This document shows positions 10,177-19,651 of a stretch of DNA of 64,000 nucleotides, piece by piece. The position numbers were made by a program, and so were the translations under genes. Under the pieces are notes generated by a model that saw nothing but the letters and a program-made list of their open reading frames with translations, did no database searches and was not told where the DNA came from. The DNA comes from G963422275 sp963422275 (lineage in GTDB: Bacteria > Pseudomonadota > Alphaproteobacteria > Rhodobacterales > Rhodobacteraceae), in assembly GCA_963422275.1 (NCBI GenBank), contig OY729418.1:2232001-2296000 (forward strand), given 5' to 3'. Position 1 is the stretch's first letter; every line of letters begins with the position of its first letter.

Positions 10177-10616
10177 ATGATTTCACGCCCCCCCCCTCAC
10201 ATGTCAAGGCCGTGGCCAAGGCCATCGCTTTTCAATTCTTCCGTTCAGCGGCAACCTGACGGCGGCGCGGAACATGCCAAGCAGAACGTTGCAGGTCCTC
10301 GTTCACCTTTGCATCAAGCACCTAGTGCCAGCGGATTCTTGATCGCCCAGCGCGAGCGCACCACAGTCGGGAAGTACTTCGACTCTCGCCCTGCCATTGA
10401 TTTCGCGCGTCGACGCGACCTTTCCGATCACCGCTAGATTAAGTCAGCGGTTTGTCTCCCGCATCCAGGTATTTGAAAGCACTCAGGCTTTCCGTGCGCC
10501 CCAGACCCTCAAGACAGGCTGGCATCATCGCGAGGGTGCCCCGCACGCTTTAAGCGACAGAGCAAAGTTGTTGCCACGGACGATCACTGTCTCGTTGTAT
10601 TATGGCAAACGAGCTA
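10177..10616. other. Intergenic region between the MaoC gene and an IS5 fossil
   Basis: About 440 bp with no supported gene. A run of eight or more C occurs near 10187-10196, directly after the MaoC stop codon. The region ends at the terminal repeat of the IS5 remnant. Confidence 0.35.
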
Positions 10617-11153
10617 GGGAACCTCTGAATGCAGCTTGATTTTGGGCGTGTCATTGCGCATCCGATGCGCACCCGCTGTCTTGCGCCACGCCTTTGACAT
10701 GCAGTGCCTTCGGCAATTGACCTTTGCCAGCCTCGAATGCGATCGCAAAACGCGCCGCGAGATCTTTGCGGAGCGGATGGACGGCCTGATCCCATCGGCA
10801 CGACTGGATGCTCGCATTGCGCCGACGCATCCGAAGGGCGGCGGCAAGGGGCGACAGCCATATCCGCTGTCGGTGATGCTGCGCGTGCACTGCGTTCAGC
10901 CGTTCTGCAACCCGAGCGACCCGGCGATGGAGGACCAGCTTGCGAGGCGAAGAGCGTCCGGCGCTTTGCCGGGGCGGTGCTGGAGAAGGTTCCGGACGAG
11001 ACGACGATCCCGGCTTTCACCACCGGCTGGAGTGCCGCGGACTGGCGCACCTGCCGTTCGGGAGATCGGGGACCGCCTGGCCGAGCGGTCTGCTGAAGAA
11101 GGGCGGCATCGTTGACGCCACCATCATTTCGGCGCCGCCGTCGACGAGAAACT
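10617..11153 (+). pseudogene. IS5-group transposase remnant, copy A
   Basis: The left end carries GGGAACCTCTGAATGCAGC, the terminal repeat shared with copies B and C. The three forward frames together encode pieces typical of the IS5 transposase N-terminal half: RQLTFASLECDRKTRREIF, then MLRVHCVQPFCNPSDPAMED, a VPDETTIPAF-like segment, and IVDATIISAPPST, the first catalytic Asp region. At least two frameshifts separate these pieces, and the C-terminal third with the right end is missing. It cannot make an active transposase. Confidence 0.8.
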
Positions 11154-11862
11154 TGGCCCAGCCCGATGCCAGTCGAGCTGGCACCGACTTAAGGCCGTGC
11201 GGATCAGATCGTGCCGAACAGGTCAGGGAACGCGTCGTGGCGAGCTTCATGAAGCGCCGCAGAAATGGTTCCTGTCTCTGTTGGCCGATATATTTCCCGC
11301 CGCCGGAAATGGTGCGAGGGAGCGCAATGTCTGTCATCTCGCGAGGTCGGGCGACTAGGAGTCCTTGATCCTTCCGCTTAGCTTCGGAGCGCACAGCGCT
11401 GTCGACAAGCAATTCGGCAATAGTGCCCGTCATCTGCACAGGGGCCGTGATCGTATCAGGACCGCGTCCCGTTTCGGGCCCATGAACCTGTTGGAGCATT
11501 AAACGAAGCGGTTGATTCTACGTTCTTTGCATTTTATTGAAAGCTATGTATTTCAATAGGTTAGTGGAATGATGCTTTATTCGAACATGCTCTTGGGATT
11601 CATCGTTCCACCTTTGGAAAACTGGAAGCTGCCTTGAGTTGGAGTCTGTCGGAACAATGGAGCGGTGGGGAAGTTCGGTGATGGAGGATTGAATCGAGTT
11701 ACAGTTGCCAGGCCACGGGTCGAAGCTGACCTAGCCCCCCCCCATATACGTTCGCGCCGTTATATTAAACAGTGCGAAAGCTGACGAAGTCATAGTCGGG
11801 CAACGTGCGCACGGTTACGCAGCACCCGTTGCTTATGAACCCGCGCCGACGGAGGTCGAAGT
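11154..11862. other. Decayed stretch after IS5 copy A
   Basis: No intact gene. A minus-strand frame at about 11160-11499 (MLQQVHGPETGRGPDTI...) has natural-looking composition over ~70 residues and then runs into IS5 antisense sequence, so it may be a truncated gene fragment of unknown family. The part after 11500 is AT-richer and featureless apart from a run of ten C near 11735. Confidence 0.3.
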
Positions 11863-12433
11863 CTAGGTTGTCGAAGCCGAGTTGCCTTCGGTCGCTAGGC
11901 AGGTCGCCCCCGGGGCACCGGAACGGACAATTTTCTCGACTCTTTGAATCCAGTTGAGCATGTAGTCGGGGTGGTGGAACTCAGCCTGCAATGTCGGGCT
12001 TGCGCCGTGTATGTACTGGCCGATCCGAATGCTGGCGATGGCGTAATCCGGAAGCGGGATGAACATCAGGCATTTACCGTCAAAGCGCCTGCCATGGCGC
12101 TCGAAGGAGAGGTCAAGGCTGTCGAGACCGTATCGCTTCCTGCAGCGTGGCAAGTCATCAGGGTCGGCGGAGTAAAGGTGCACAAAGAAGCTTGGCGCAG
12201 TATTCGTGCGCAGCGCATGGCTCTTTGAGGTAGACTAGCCTGTTGCCATGCAAATGGATGTCGAAATAAGCGCGAACGATCAATGCGTCGACCCGGATTG
12301 ATTGATATATTTCCTTCAGAGCAGTGATCTCGGTGCGATCGTCGATGTATTGCAAGCTGTCGGTTGACCTCCACGAGAAACGCGGCCGCGTCATTTGTTC
12401 CGAGTCCAGGTAAACATGACCGGACGGCAACAT
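11863..12433 (-). pseudogene. Frameshifted gene of unknown function
   Basis: Two minus-strand frames join near 12160-12185. The upstream piece (LPSGHVYLDSEQMTRPRF ... YQSIRVDALIVRAYFDIHLHGNRLVYLKEPC) runs into the downstream piece (HLYSADPDDLPRCRKRYG ... RHGRRFDGKCLMFIPLPDY ... IRIGQYIHG). Both have amino-acid composition of a real protein, and the joined product would be a soluble alpha/beta segment of about 190 residues. I do not recognise the family with certainty. The LPDYAI..IR.GQY ending resembles C-terminal tails of some large membrane glycosyltransferase-like proteins, but this is a guess. The break could be a true frameshift or a sequence error. Confidence 0.4.
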
Positions 12434-12475
12434 TTCGTTCTGGAACGGAGTCCGAAGTCGGCACGCGCAGGCAAT

Positions 12476-13537
12476 TCATGCCCAAGACATTTTTAACTCC
12501 GGGAGACGGAAGCCGTCAGGAATTCTATCTATTCCGTGCAGAACCAAGTCCGCCATCACTTCTCCGACCAGCGGTGCAATCCCGAAACCGATCTTGAAGC
12601 CGCCGTTTGCGACGTAGATGTCGGATTTGGCTGGATGCTTTCCTAAAATCGGGGCTCTTGAATTGCTTCGCGGACGAATCCCTGCCCAGCGACGGATGAC
12701 TCTCGCCGTCCCGAGCGCAGGCAGAAGCCGGACTGCGCGAGCGTGAAGATCGTCAAGTTTCCTATCAGTGACCGTTTCGGAATGAAACTCGCGTTCGCTC
12801 GTGGAGCCAACGGCAGACGTGCCGTCTTGGTGCGGAACGATGTGCAGGCCGTCGCCGAACACCTGCGGCATGCCTCGTGAGTTCATGTCCAGCAAAACGG
12901 CTTGACCCTTCTCTCCGATTCCGACTTGGCTTCCGTATTCCTCGTTGAGAGCCGACAGTCCTTCATGTCCTGTGGCGTGGACGACGATTCCTGTGTCCGG
13001 CGAGTCGCTGCAGTTTTCGTCGATTGTGCCGCACAGCCGACGGACCGCCGCTGCGAGAGTCTCAATTGCTCTTTCGGGCAGCAGTCTTGCCGAAAGACTG
13101 TCAAGCACGTATTTTCCGGTCGCGGACTCCGGGCACCAAGCGCCAAGATCGGACCGTTCCAGAATTCTCCATTCGGCTTCGCCGTTCCAGTTTTCGCGCG
13201 CATGTTCCACACGTCGTCTGGCCAGTTCCAAGGCCAGATCACTCGGTATCGGTTGAATTCTTCCAATTCGTGCATATCCGCAGCTCTTTCCGCTCAGACT
13301 CGATACCTCTTGCCACCAGGATTCAGCCATCAGGAGGCTTTCAAGCTGGAATTGCTTTTTTTGGTTCCAGTTGTCTGGTGCATGCGGAGTCAGGGCTCCC
13401 AGGAAGCCGCCACTCGAGCCGGACCCGACTTGACGCTTCTCCACGACCCGCACCTTGGCACCGCGTTTCGCGCATGCGAAGGCAATGGCCAGCCCGAACA
13501 CCCCGCCTCCAAGAATGGTCACATCCGCAGTTGCCAT
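12476..13537 (-). CDS. FAD-dependent oxidoreductase (DAO/glycine oxidase fold), possible stand-alone MnmC(o)
   Basis: 353 residues from the ATG at 13537 (a TTG nine codons upstream is possible). The N-terminal Rossmann motif VTILGGGVFGLAIAFACAKRG and Glu of VVEKRQ bind FAD. A Ser/Gly-rich loop SGSSGGFLGALTPHAPDNWN, a central substrate domain and a C-terminal NGGFKIGFGIAPLVGE FAD-closing motif match the DAO family. The HAPDNWN.KK-type loop and the divergent position next to mnmD suggest the oxidase half of MnmC, which removes the carboxymethyl group from cmnm5(s2)U34 of tRNA. In many gammaproteobacteria both halves are fused. Here the two genes share a ~50-bp divergent promoter region. Glycine/sarcosine oxidase is the alternative. 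Confidence 0.75.
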   Translation of the reverse strand: MATADVTILGGGVFGLAIAFACAKRGAKVRVVEKRQVGSGSSGGFLGALTPHAPDNWNQKKQFQLESLLMAESWWQEVSSLSGKSCGYARIGRIQPIPSDLALELARRRVEHARENWNGEAEWRILERSDLGAWCPESATGKYVLDSLSARLLPERAIETLAAAVRRLCGTIDENCSDSPDTGIVVHATGHEGLSALNEEYGSQVGIGEKGQAVLLDMNSRGMPQVFGDGLHIVPHQDGTSAVGSTSEREFHSETVTDRKLDDLHARAVRLLPALGTARVIRRWAGIRPRSNSRAPILGKHPAKSDIYVANGGFKIGFGIAPLVGEVMADLVLHGIDRIPDGFRLPELKMSWA

Positions 13538-13588
13538 TTCCAGCCCGATTTTCCATTGTCGCAACGATGGAATTTAGGGCCCGCCAAA

Positions 13589-14275
13589 GTGAATAACCAC
13601 AAGCGATCTCATTATGTGGATTGGCTCGACGGAGTCGTGCCTGTCTCCGCGCGTTTTGAGGATTCATACTTTTCGAGGGACGGCGGCCTTGCAGAATCCC
13701 GGCAGGTCTTTCTTGCGGGAAGTGAGCTGCCAGAGCGCTTCCGGGATGGATTCCACATCGCGGAACTCGGTTTCGGGACCGGACTCAACATGCTGGCAGC
13801 ACTTGATGCCTGGACGGCAAACCGTTGCTCTGGAAGCCTCCGGTACACGGGCTTCGAGGCCTTTCCCCTTGCGGTGGAAGATCTTGCGCGAGCGCTTGGC
13901 ACGTTTCCGGAGGTGGGTTATTTGACCTCGCCGTTTTTTGAGGCATGGGAATGCGGCAAGCGCGAATTCGCGCTTGGCCCGATGAATGTGGAAATCGTGG
14001 AAGGTGATGCCCGGCAAACGGTGCGCACTTGGACCGGCCGGGCGGACGCCTGGTTTCTGGACGGGTTCTCCCCGGCGAGAAATCCCGAACTCTGGGAACT
14101 GGACCTTTTCCGATGTGTAGCCCGTAGAACGCGACCAGCGGGGACATTCGCGACTTATTCGGCGGCCGGCTCTGTTCGAAGATCGCTTGCCGCGGCGGGG
14201 TTTGAGGTGCGTCGACAGCCGGGTTTCGGTCGAAAGAGGCACATGACCTCCGGGACGCTTCGACAAGCCCCTTGA
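13589..14275 (+). CDS. mnmD: tRNA (5-methylaminomethyl-2-thiouridine)(34)-methyltransferase MnmD
   Basis: 228 residues from GTG 13589. The frame is open much further upstream, but only from here does the sequence follow the family, and the upstream part is antisense to the oxidoreductase gene. SAM-binding motif GFGTGLN lies at residues 61-67 and the family signature DAWFLDGFSPARNPELW at about 153-169. MnmD transfers a methyl group from SAM to nm5(s2)U34 in the wobble position of tRNAs for Lys, Glu, Gln and others. The FAD oxidoreductase needed to generate its substrate is divergently encoded. The stop overlaps the putative TTG start of the next gene, suggesting translational coupling. Confidence 0.88.
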   Translation: MNNHKRSHYVDWLDGVVPVSARFEDSYFSRDGGLAESRQVFLAGSELPERFRDGFHIAELGFGTGLNMLAALDAWTANRCSGSLRYTGFEAFPLAVEDLARALGTFPEVGYLTSPFFEAWECGKREFALGPMNVEIVEGDARQTVRTWTGRADAWFLDGFSPARNPELWELDLFRCVARRTRPAGTFATYSAAGSVRRSLAAAGFEVRRQPGFGRKRHMTSGTLRQAP

Positions 14276-15168
14276 CCAGTTTAAACAACAAGCGCGGCAT
14301 TGTGCTGATGGTCGCGGCGTCGCTAGTTTTTGCTGTTCAGGATGGAATCTCCAAGCATCTGGGTGGAGAGTACAATGTCATGATGATTGTGCTGCTCCGT
14401 TACTGGATGTTCGCGGCCTTCGTTGTAGCTTACTGTCGCGTCCGCCATGGCGGAATTCGGGTCGTTGCAGGGACACGACAGCCGGTTCTTCAGGCGTTCC
14501 GTGGATTTCTGCTTGCCGCCCAGATTTGCGTAATGATGTCCACAATCGTTCTCCTCGGGCTGGTGGAGGCCCATGCGCTTTTCGCGTTCTATCCTCTCTT
14601 GATTGTGGCCTTGGCAGGGCCGGTGCTCGGAGAGCGGACTGGGTGGCGGAGGTGGACGGCGATTGCAGTCGGACTCGTCGGCGTTCTCGTGATTCTGCAA
14701 CCGGGAACAAGGGTCGCTTCCCCGTTTGCGCTGCTTGGAGTCCTTGGGGCTCTCATGTTTGCCCTGTACAGCCTCCTGACGAGATACGCGGCACGGAAGG
14801 ATACCGCCGATACGAGTTTCTTCTGGTCCGGCATTGCGGGAGGAGCCTGGATGACCGCGACCGGTATATGGTTCTGGGAGCCGATGTCGCCGCTGGACTG
14901 GATGCTGATGTCGGTGCTCGGGATGACAGGCCTGACCGGACATTTCCTGCTAATCAAGTGCTACGAAGTCGCCGAGGCAAGCGTCGTGCAACCGTTCGCC
15001 TACCTCCACTTGGCGTTCGCATCGGTGGCGGGGTTGATTGTGTTCGGGGAGTCGCTGAATATCAACGTCGTGATTGGCTGCACCATGATCGTGTTGGCAG
15101 GCCTTTTCACTCTGCTGCGACAAGGTCGGCGCACGCACCGGTCTAGCCGCGTTCAAGATCCTCCGTGA
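14272..15168 (+). CDS. EamA/DMT family inner-membrane transporter
   Basis: 298 residues, taken from a TTG overlapping the mnmD stop; no ATG is better placed. Ten hydrophobic helices in two EamA repeats are visible. The first starts VLMVAASLVFAVQDGISKHLGG and the second starts after PFALLGVLGALMFALYSLLTRY. The drug/metabolite transporter family exports amino acids, purines or other metabolites; the substrate cannot be inferred. The C-terminal tail is short and basic. The 3' end overlaps the convergent slt gene by ~26 bp. Confidence 0.85.
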   Translation: MTSLNNKRGIVLMVAASLVFAVQDGISKHLGGEYNVMMIVLLRYWMFAAFVVAYCRVRHGGIRVVAGTRQPVLQAFRGFLLAAQICVMMSTIVLLGLVEAHALFAFYPLLIVALAGPVLGERTGWRRWTAIAVGLVGVLVILQPGTRVASPFALLGVLGALMFALYSLLTRYAARKDTADTSFFWSGIAGGAWMTATGIWFWEPMSPLDWMLMSVLGMTGLTGHFLLIKCYEVAEASVVQPFAYLHLAFASVAGLIVFGESLNINVVIGCTMIVLAGLFTLLRQGRRTHRSSRVQDPP

Positions 15169-17110
15169 TCCGGATTGGGTCGGCGTTGCCAGATAGCCTC
15201 ATCCTGTACACGGTTACCGTCTCCATGATACGCATGACGTAGTTCCGGGTTTCGGAGAACGGGATGTGCTCAATCCAGTCGATTGGATTGATGGCTGAGT
15301 TGCGGGGGTCGCCGAGTTCTGCGAGCCATCTGTTAACTCTTCCCGGCCCGGCATTGTACGCAGCAAATGCCATGATATATGAACCGGAGTAGTTTTTCAG
15401 CTGGGCGGAGATGTATTCCGATCCAAGCAAGACATTCTTCTTGCTGTTTCTCAAAAACCTGTCTGGGTCTCCAGTAATTCCCACTCTTTGGGCCATCGCA
15501 TATCCAGTTTTCGGCATCAACTGCATCAGTCCGAGCGCTCCCGCGGGGCTTTTGGCTAGAGGGTTGAACTCGGTTTCCTGACGCACGACGGAAAGTGCAA
15601 GCTCCGCTGGAATCGGAAGTTTGTACTTCTCGATCTCGGTCAGCGGAAGCAGGTAGTCGATATTCAGGTGACCTCGTTTAAGACCCTCCTTCGCGACCTT
15701 GATGGCGGAGAATTCCGCGCCATGCGAACGTGCAAGGGCGGACAGCTCGGCGACCCTTTGCCTGTCCAGAGTTTCGGCTCGATGCGCCATGAACCACGCA
15801 GAGTGTAGAGGATGACCGGCATGGTGGTAAAGGAGTGCCGCACGCACCACCGGATCCTGGTTCAGACTCGATCTGCGTGTATCGAGGATGGTCTTGCTTC
15901 CGACCAACGAGCTGTCTGTCTTCGCGCCGATTTTCTCTGCCGCGAGCTGACCGTAGAACGAGGTCTGGAATTGCGCACCGTACTCGTAGGCGCTGTGCGC
16001 TGCATCAGTCATTCCGGCGGCCTGAAACGCCAGTCCAAGCCAGTAACCGGCGCGCCCGTTGCTTATCGGCGAATTCACCGCTGCCGTGAAGTCTTGGAAA
16101 TGGCGGACCGCTGCATTGCTGTCATTCAGTTTCCTTAGGGCAAGGTATCCGGCGAGCCATTCCAGTTCAGCGAATTTCGGCCCGCCCTCCAGAAAATGCG
16201 ACGATGCCAGCATGTAGGCGGTTCGAGATTTTCCAGCACGCATCATCTGATGTGCCATTCGGTGCCGTTCTCGCGCCCATTTCTCCGGTCGTCCGAGTGA
16301 CTTCGCCGACACGCTTCGCTCCAGAAGAAGCTCGGCCGCCGAATCGGAATTTTTAGCCCTGCGTCGCCAAAGGAAACGCTCGTAGGCAAGACCGGGGTCC
16401 TCTTTCAGTCGGGAGGAGACGCTATCAATCATGGCATCTACGCCGGGGCGGTCTCTTCTCAACGCAATGCGAGTCCTGAACAGTGTCTGAAGATCTGAGT
16501 CGACAAGGTGGAGTATTCGCTCCGCCTTCTCAACTTTTCCGTCCCAGAGCAGGCTGTCAATGCGGTTCGCGTTGTGCGCGGAGAGCGTGTCCTTGAACAG
16601 TTCCAGGCACTCGGCCTGCTCTTTCTTCGTGAATTCGAGCTCGGTCCAAGCCTTGGCGATGACGGAGTGGGCATTGTCGCGAAGACCCAGTCGCTGAAGC
16701 GCTTGCGCCAGCCGAATCGATCCGTTCGCCGTCTGCGGTTCCTGAATCTTGAAGAAATTCACTATGTCCGGCGGGCGAACTTCCGCTGTAAGCGCCGCCT
16801 CTCCAACTCGCCTGAGCAGTTTGAGTCCGGGCCAGTCCCCGTTTTTTTCCAGAAATGCAGTGTAGTGGCTCAGGTTCTCGACCCCGGAACGAAGCCGCAT
16901 CCATTCGATGACGTCTAGGGCGACAGGGTCGGCCACTCGGCCGGCGAATTCACGCGCTTCTGCCCACTCTTCAACGTTCGCTGCCTTAAGCGCGAGACCG
17001 AATGCCGCGGAGTCCTCTTCAAGGGTTCCGGCCCGCGGCGCCCCAAAGATTGCGCACGCCAAGGCAATCGCCACCGCGACCTGCATCACGGACTTTGACA
17101 ATGCCAACAA
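15143..17110 (-). CDS. Soluble lytic murein transglycosylase (Slt70-like)
   Basis: 655 residues from a TTG preceded by GAGAG (an ATG eight codons in is possible). It has a signal peptide, then a long alpha-helical superhelical U/L domain of about 470 residues. The C-terminal SLT catalytic domain has the Glu in LSVVRQETEFNPLAKSPAGA, then GLMQLMPKTGYAMA and YNAGPGRVNRWL. The enzyme releases 1,6-anhydromuropeptides in the periplasm. This is the second lytic transglycosylase in the window and is unrelated in architecture to the MltB-like one. It is divergent from dapA across ~140 bp of AT-rich DNA, a gene order common in alphaproteobacteria. Confidence 0.92.
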   Translation of the reverse strand: MLALSKSVMQVAVAIALACAIFGAPRAGTLEEDSAAFGLALKAANVEEWAEAREFAGRVADPVALDVIEWMRLRSGVENLSHYTAFLEKNGDWPGLKLLRRVGEAALTAEVRPPDIVNFFKIQEPQTANGSIRLAQALQRLGLRDNAHSVIAKAWTELEFTKKEQAECLELFKDTLSAHNANRIDSLLWDGKVEKAERILHLVDSDLQTLFRTRIALRRDRPGVDAMIDSVSSRLKEDPGLAYERFLWRRRAKNSDSAAELLLERSVSAKSLGRPEKWARERHRMAHQMMRAGKSRTAYMLASSHFLEGGPKFAELEWLAGYLALRKLNDSNAAVRHFQDFTAAVNSPISNGRAGYWLGLAFQAAGMTDAAHSAYEYGAQFQTSFYGQLAAEKIGAKTDSSLVGSKTILDTRRSSLNQDPVVRAALLYHHAGHPLHSAWFMAHRAETLDRQRVAELSALARSHGAEFSAIKVAKEGLKRGHLNIDYLLPLTEIEKYKLPIPAELALSVVRQETEFNPLAKSPAGALGLMQLMPKTGYAMAQRVGITGDPDRFLRNSKKNVLLGSEYISAQLKNYSGSYIMAFAAYNAGPGRVNRWLAELGDPRNSAINPIDWIEHIPFSETRNYVMRIMETVTVYRMRLSGNADPIRITEDLERG

Positions 17111-17253
17111 TTGAACTCTCTTAAGTTTGCTCGATTTGTTTTATTTTTATTTATTGTCATGATAGTCTTGGCTTTGCCCTTGGCAAGTTCTTCTTGCATC
17201 CGTTCATCGATTTTCTGCGTATTGTTGCAATTTGAGGTTCGGGGAGAAACGCT
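17111..17253. promoter_or_regulatory. Divergent slt / dapA promoter region
   Basis: AT-rich stretch of about 140 bp (runs of T around 17135-17155) between two divergently transcribed genes. It must carry both promoters, though no consensus -35/-10 pair could be fixed with confidence. Confidence 0.4.
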
Positions 17254-18129
17254 GTGTTTACTGGATCAATACCGGCTCTTGTCACTCCCTTTCGTGACGG
17301 GAAGATCGACTTCGACTCGCTTCAGGCGCTGATCGAGTGGCATATCGATGAGGGTTCGAATGGACTGGTTCCGGTGGGCACCACCGGCGAGAGCCCAACG
17401 CTCAGCCATTCCGAGCACGAGGACATTGTCCGGATTGCAACCGAGACGGTCGCCAATCGGGTACCCGTGATCGCCGGAGCGGGATCAAATTCGACAGACG
17501 AAGCTGCAAGATTCGTCAAGTTTGCGTGCGACGTGGGCGCGGACGCGGCGCTGGTGGTGACCCCCTACTACAACAAGCCAACGCAAAGCGGCATGTACGA
17601 GCATTTCAAGGCGTTGCACGACTGCTGCGACATTCCCATCATCATCTACAACATACCGGGGCGGTCGGCCGTGGACATGAAACCCGACACAATGGGAAGG
17701 CTGGCGAGGCTCCCGCGGATCATCGGCGTCAAGGACGCGACAGGAGACATCACGCGCGTTTCCCAGCAACGCTTCCACTGCGGCGAGGATTTTCTGCAGC
17801 TTTCCGGAGAGGATGCATCCGCACTGGGCTTCAACGCACATGGCGGACGCGGATGCATTTCGGTCACGGCGAACGTGGCACCGAAACTCTGCGCAGAATT
17901 CCAGCAGGCTACCTTGAGCGGTGACTATGCAAAGGCTTTGGAGTATCAGGATAGACTTATGCCGCTGCATGAGGCCATATTCATCGAACCCGGTCTTGCT
18001 GGCGCTAAATACGGCCTTTCGGTGCTGGGAAAATGCTTGGATGACGTGCGTCTTCCGCTGCTGCCTGTCACTCGCGAGACCAAGGCCAAGATAGAAGGCG
18101 CCATGCGCCATGCAGGTTTGATCCAGTGA
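17254..18129 (+). CDS. dapA: 4-hydroxy-tetrahydrodipicolinate synthase
   Basis: 291 residues from GTG 17254 with a GGGGAGA site upstream; normal length. The TIM-barrel aldolase motifs are intact: GTTGESPTL near residue 44, the catalytic Tyr region VVTPYYNKPTQSGMYEHF, PIIIYNIPGRS and the Schiff-base Lys in IIGVKDATGD. It condenses pyruvate with aspartate semialdehyde, the first committed step of lysine and meso-diaminopimelate synthesis in the cytoplasm. smpB follows on the same strand within ~65 bp, the common alphaproteobacterial slt-dapA-smpB order. Confidence 0.96.
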   Translation: MFTGSIPALVTPFRDGKIDFDSLQALIEWHIDEGSNGLVPVGTTGESPTLSHSEHEDIVRIATETVANRVPVIAGAGSNSTDEAARFVKFACDVGADAALVVTPYYNKPTQSGMYEHFKALHDCCDIPIIIYNIPGRSAVDMKPDTMGRLARLPRIIGVKDATGDITRVSQQRFHCGEDFLQLSGEDASALGFNAHGGRGCISVTANVAPKLCAEFQQATLSGDYAKALEYQDRLMPLHEAIFIEPGLAGAKYGLSVLGKCLDDVRLPLLPVTRETKAKIEGAMRHAGLIQ

Positions 18130-18192
18130 CGAAGCTGTCATGTCCGGCAGCATTTCGAGGTTTTCTGGCGCCATGCGGCGCAGGTGCAATCA

Positions 18193-18666
18193 ATGTCCAA
18201 GAACGACACCAACCGGAATTACAAGGTCATCGCGGCAAACCGTCGGGCGCGGTACGAATTTGCCATTCAGGACGAGTATGAGTGCGGGCTGGTGCTCGAG
18301 GGATCCGAGGTCAAGTCGCTGAGGACGGGCCAGGCGAACATTGCCGAAAGCTATGCGTCGGTGGAGGACGGCGAGCTTTGGTTGATCAACGGCTACATAG
18401 CGCCTTACGAAAATGCCAGCGCTTTCGGTCATGATGCGAGACGGCGGAGAAAGCTGCTGGTTCATAGGCGAGAACTCTCGAAGCTCTGGTCCGCTTCCAA
18501 GCGAGAGGGAATGACATTGGTTCCGCTTGTGCTTTATTTCAATCACAAAGGCAGGGCGAAACTGAAGATTGCAGTTGCCAAGGGCAAAAGGCTGGTCGAT
18601 AAACGCGAGACCGAACGCCGACGGGACTGGAGCAGAGAGAAGGCGAGACTGCTTCGACGAGGATGA
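18193..18666 (+). CDS. smpB: SsrA-binding protein SmpB
   Basis: 157 residues from ATG 18193. A GTG three codons upstream is possible but the family normally starts at the chosen ATG. The OB-fold has NRRARYEFAIQDEYECGLVLEGSEVKSLR-like sequence, of which GLVLEGSEVKSLRTGQ is the tmRNA-binding signature. KRLVDKRETERRRDWSREK is the basic C-terminal tail that enters the ribosome. SmpB delivers tmRNA to stalled ribosomes for trans-translation. It is co-directional with dapA. No ssrA gene was recognised in the window. Confidence 0.96.
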   Translation: MSKNDTNRNYKVIAANRRARYEFAIQDEYECGLVLEGSEVKSLRTGQANIAESYASVEDGELWLINGYIAPYENASAFGHDARRRRKLLVHRRELSKLWSASKREGMTLVPLVLYFNHKGRAKLKIAVAKGKRLVDKRETERRRDWSREKARLLRRG

Positions 18667-18802
18667 TGCCGTTGGCCGCCAGTGCCTGCCTGTACTGGGA
18701 GCGCCTGGCGCCAGACTTCCCCAACCATGAGCAGTCTCCAATGCGCGGCAAGCCGGCTTTGGTGTCGAAATTGATCGCTCAAGGAATGAATCGAGGTTGC
18801 CC

Positions 18803-19651
18803 ATGGCCTATGAAAATGCAGAAACGCTTGTTTCAACTGATTGGCTAGCCGCCAGACTGGATGATCCGAGCATCCGGATTCTTGATGGATCTTGGTATCT
18901 GCCAACAATGAATCGGGATGCCCGCGCGGAATTTGCAGAAGGTCACATTCCGAACGCACGCTACTTTGACATTGACGCGTTTTCCGACCCGAATTCCGGG
19001 TTGCCGCACACAGTGCCTTCAGCGGAACGGTTCGCGAATCTAGCCGGAAGCCTCGGTGTCGGGGATGAATGCCAAGTGGTTGTATACGATGGTGCGGGCC
19101 TGTTTTCAGCCGCGCGAGTGTGGTGGCTGTTCCGGTACATGGGGCATTTCAATGTCGCCGTTCTCGACGGCGGCCTGCCGAAATGGAAATCGGAAGGCAG
19201 ATCCCTCGACAGCGCAACGTCGACCGTCAAACCGGGAAACCTTACGACAGAACCACAGGTCGGAATGATCTGCGATGCTGCTGCCGTCCTCGATGCGTCC
19301 ACGTCCAGAACCGCTCGGGTTTTCGACGCGCGTCCGGCGGCGAGATTCAGCGGCAGGGAACCGGAGCCGCGTCCCGACCTGCGCCAAGGTCACATTCCGG
19401 GATCGACGAACCTGCCTTTCGCTTCGTTTCTTAATCCAGACGGAACGTTCAAGTCCCCGGGTGATCTCAAGGCTTTGTTCAAGGAGGCGGGCCTGGGCAA
19501 GCACGACCCTGCGATAACGTCCTGCGGTTCCGGGGTCACGGCCTCGGTGATCACCCTTGCGCTGGTAGTTGTCGGGCACGAGAAACATGCACTCTACGAT
19601 GGATCATGGGCTGAATGGGGAACCCCCGGAGATCTGCCAGTGGCTAGGTGA
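18803..19651 (+). CDS. sseA: 3-mercaptopyruvate sulfurtransferase
   Basis: 282 residues from ATG 18803 (an in-frame TTG lies two codons upstream). It has two rhodanese domains. The N-terminal one (ILDGSWYLPTMNRDARAEF, then GHIPNARYFDIDAFSDPNS) is catalytically silent. The C-terminal one ends in the active loop CGSGVTAS, close to the CG(S/T)GVT pattern that separates mercaptopyruvate from thiosulfate sulfurtransferases. It transfers sulfur from 3-mercaptopyruvate to thiols or cyanide in the cytoplasm. Its stop overlaps the ATG of the GNAT gene (ATGA), and the aromatic aminotransferase follows, giving a tight three-gene operon. The grouping suggests cysteine-derived 3-mercaptopyruvate metabolism. 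Confidence 0.93.
   Translation: MAYENAETLVSTDWLAARLDDPSIRILDGSWYLPTMNRDARAEFAEGHIPNARYFDIDAFSDPNSGLPHTVPSAERFANLAGSLGVGDECQVVVYDGAGLFSAARVWWLFRYMGHFNVAVLDGGLPKWKSEGRSLDSATSTVKPGNLTTEPQVGMICDAAAVLDASTSRTARVFDARPAARFSGREPEPRPDLRQGHIPGSTNLPFASFLNPDGTFKSPGDLKALFKEAGLGKHDPAITSCGSGVTASVITLALVVVGHEKHALYDGSWAEWGTPGDLPVAR

Noticed and set aside
12902..13588. N-terminal extension of the MnmD frame
   Set aside because: It is antisense to the FAD oxidoreductase gene and has no similarity to MnmD; GTG 13589 gives the normal family length.
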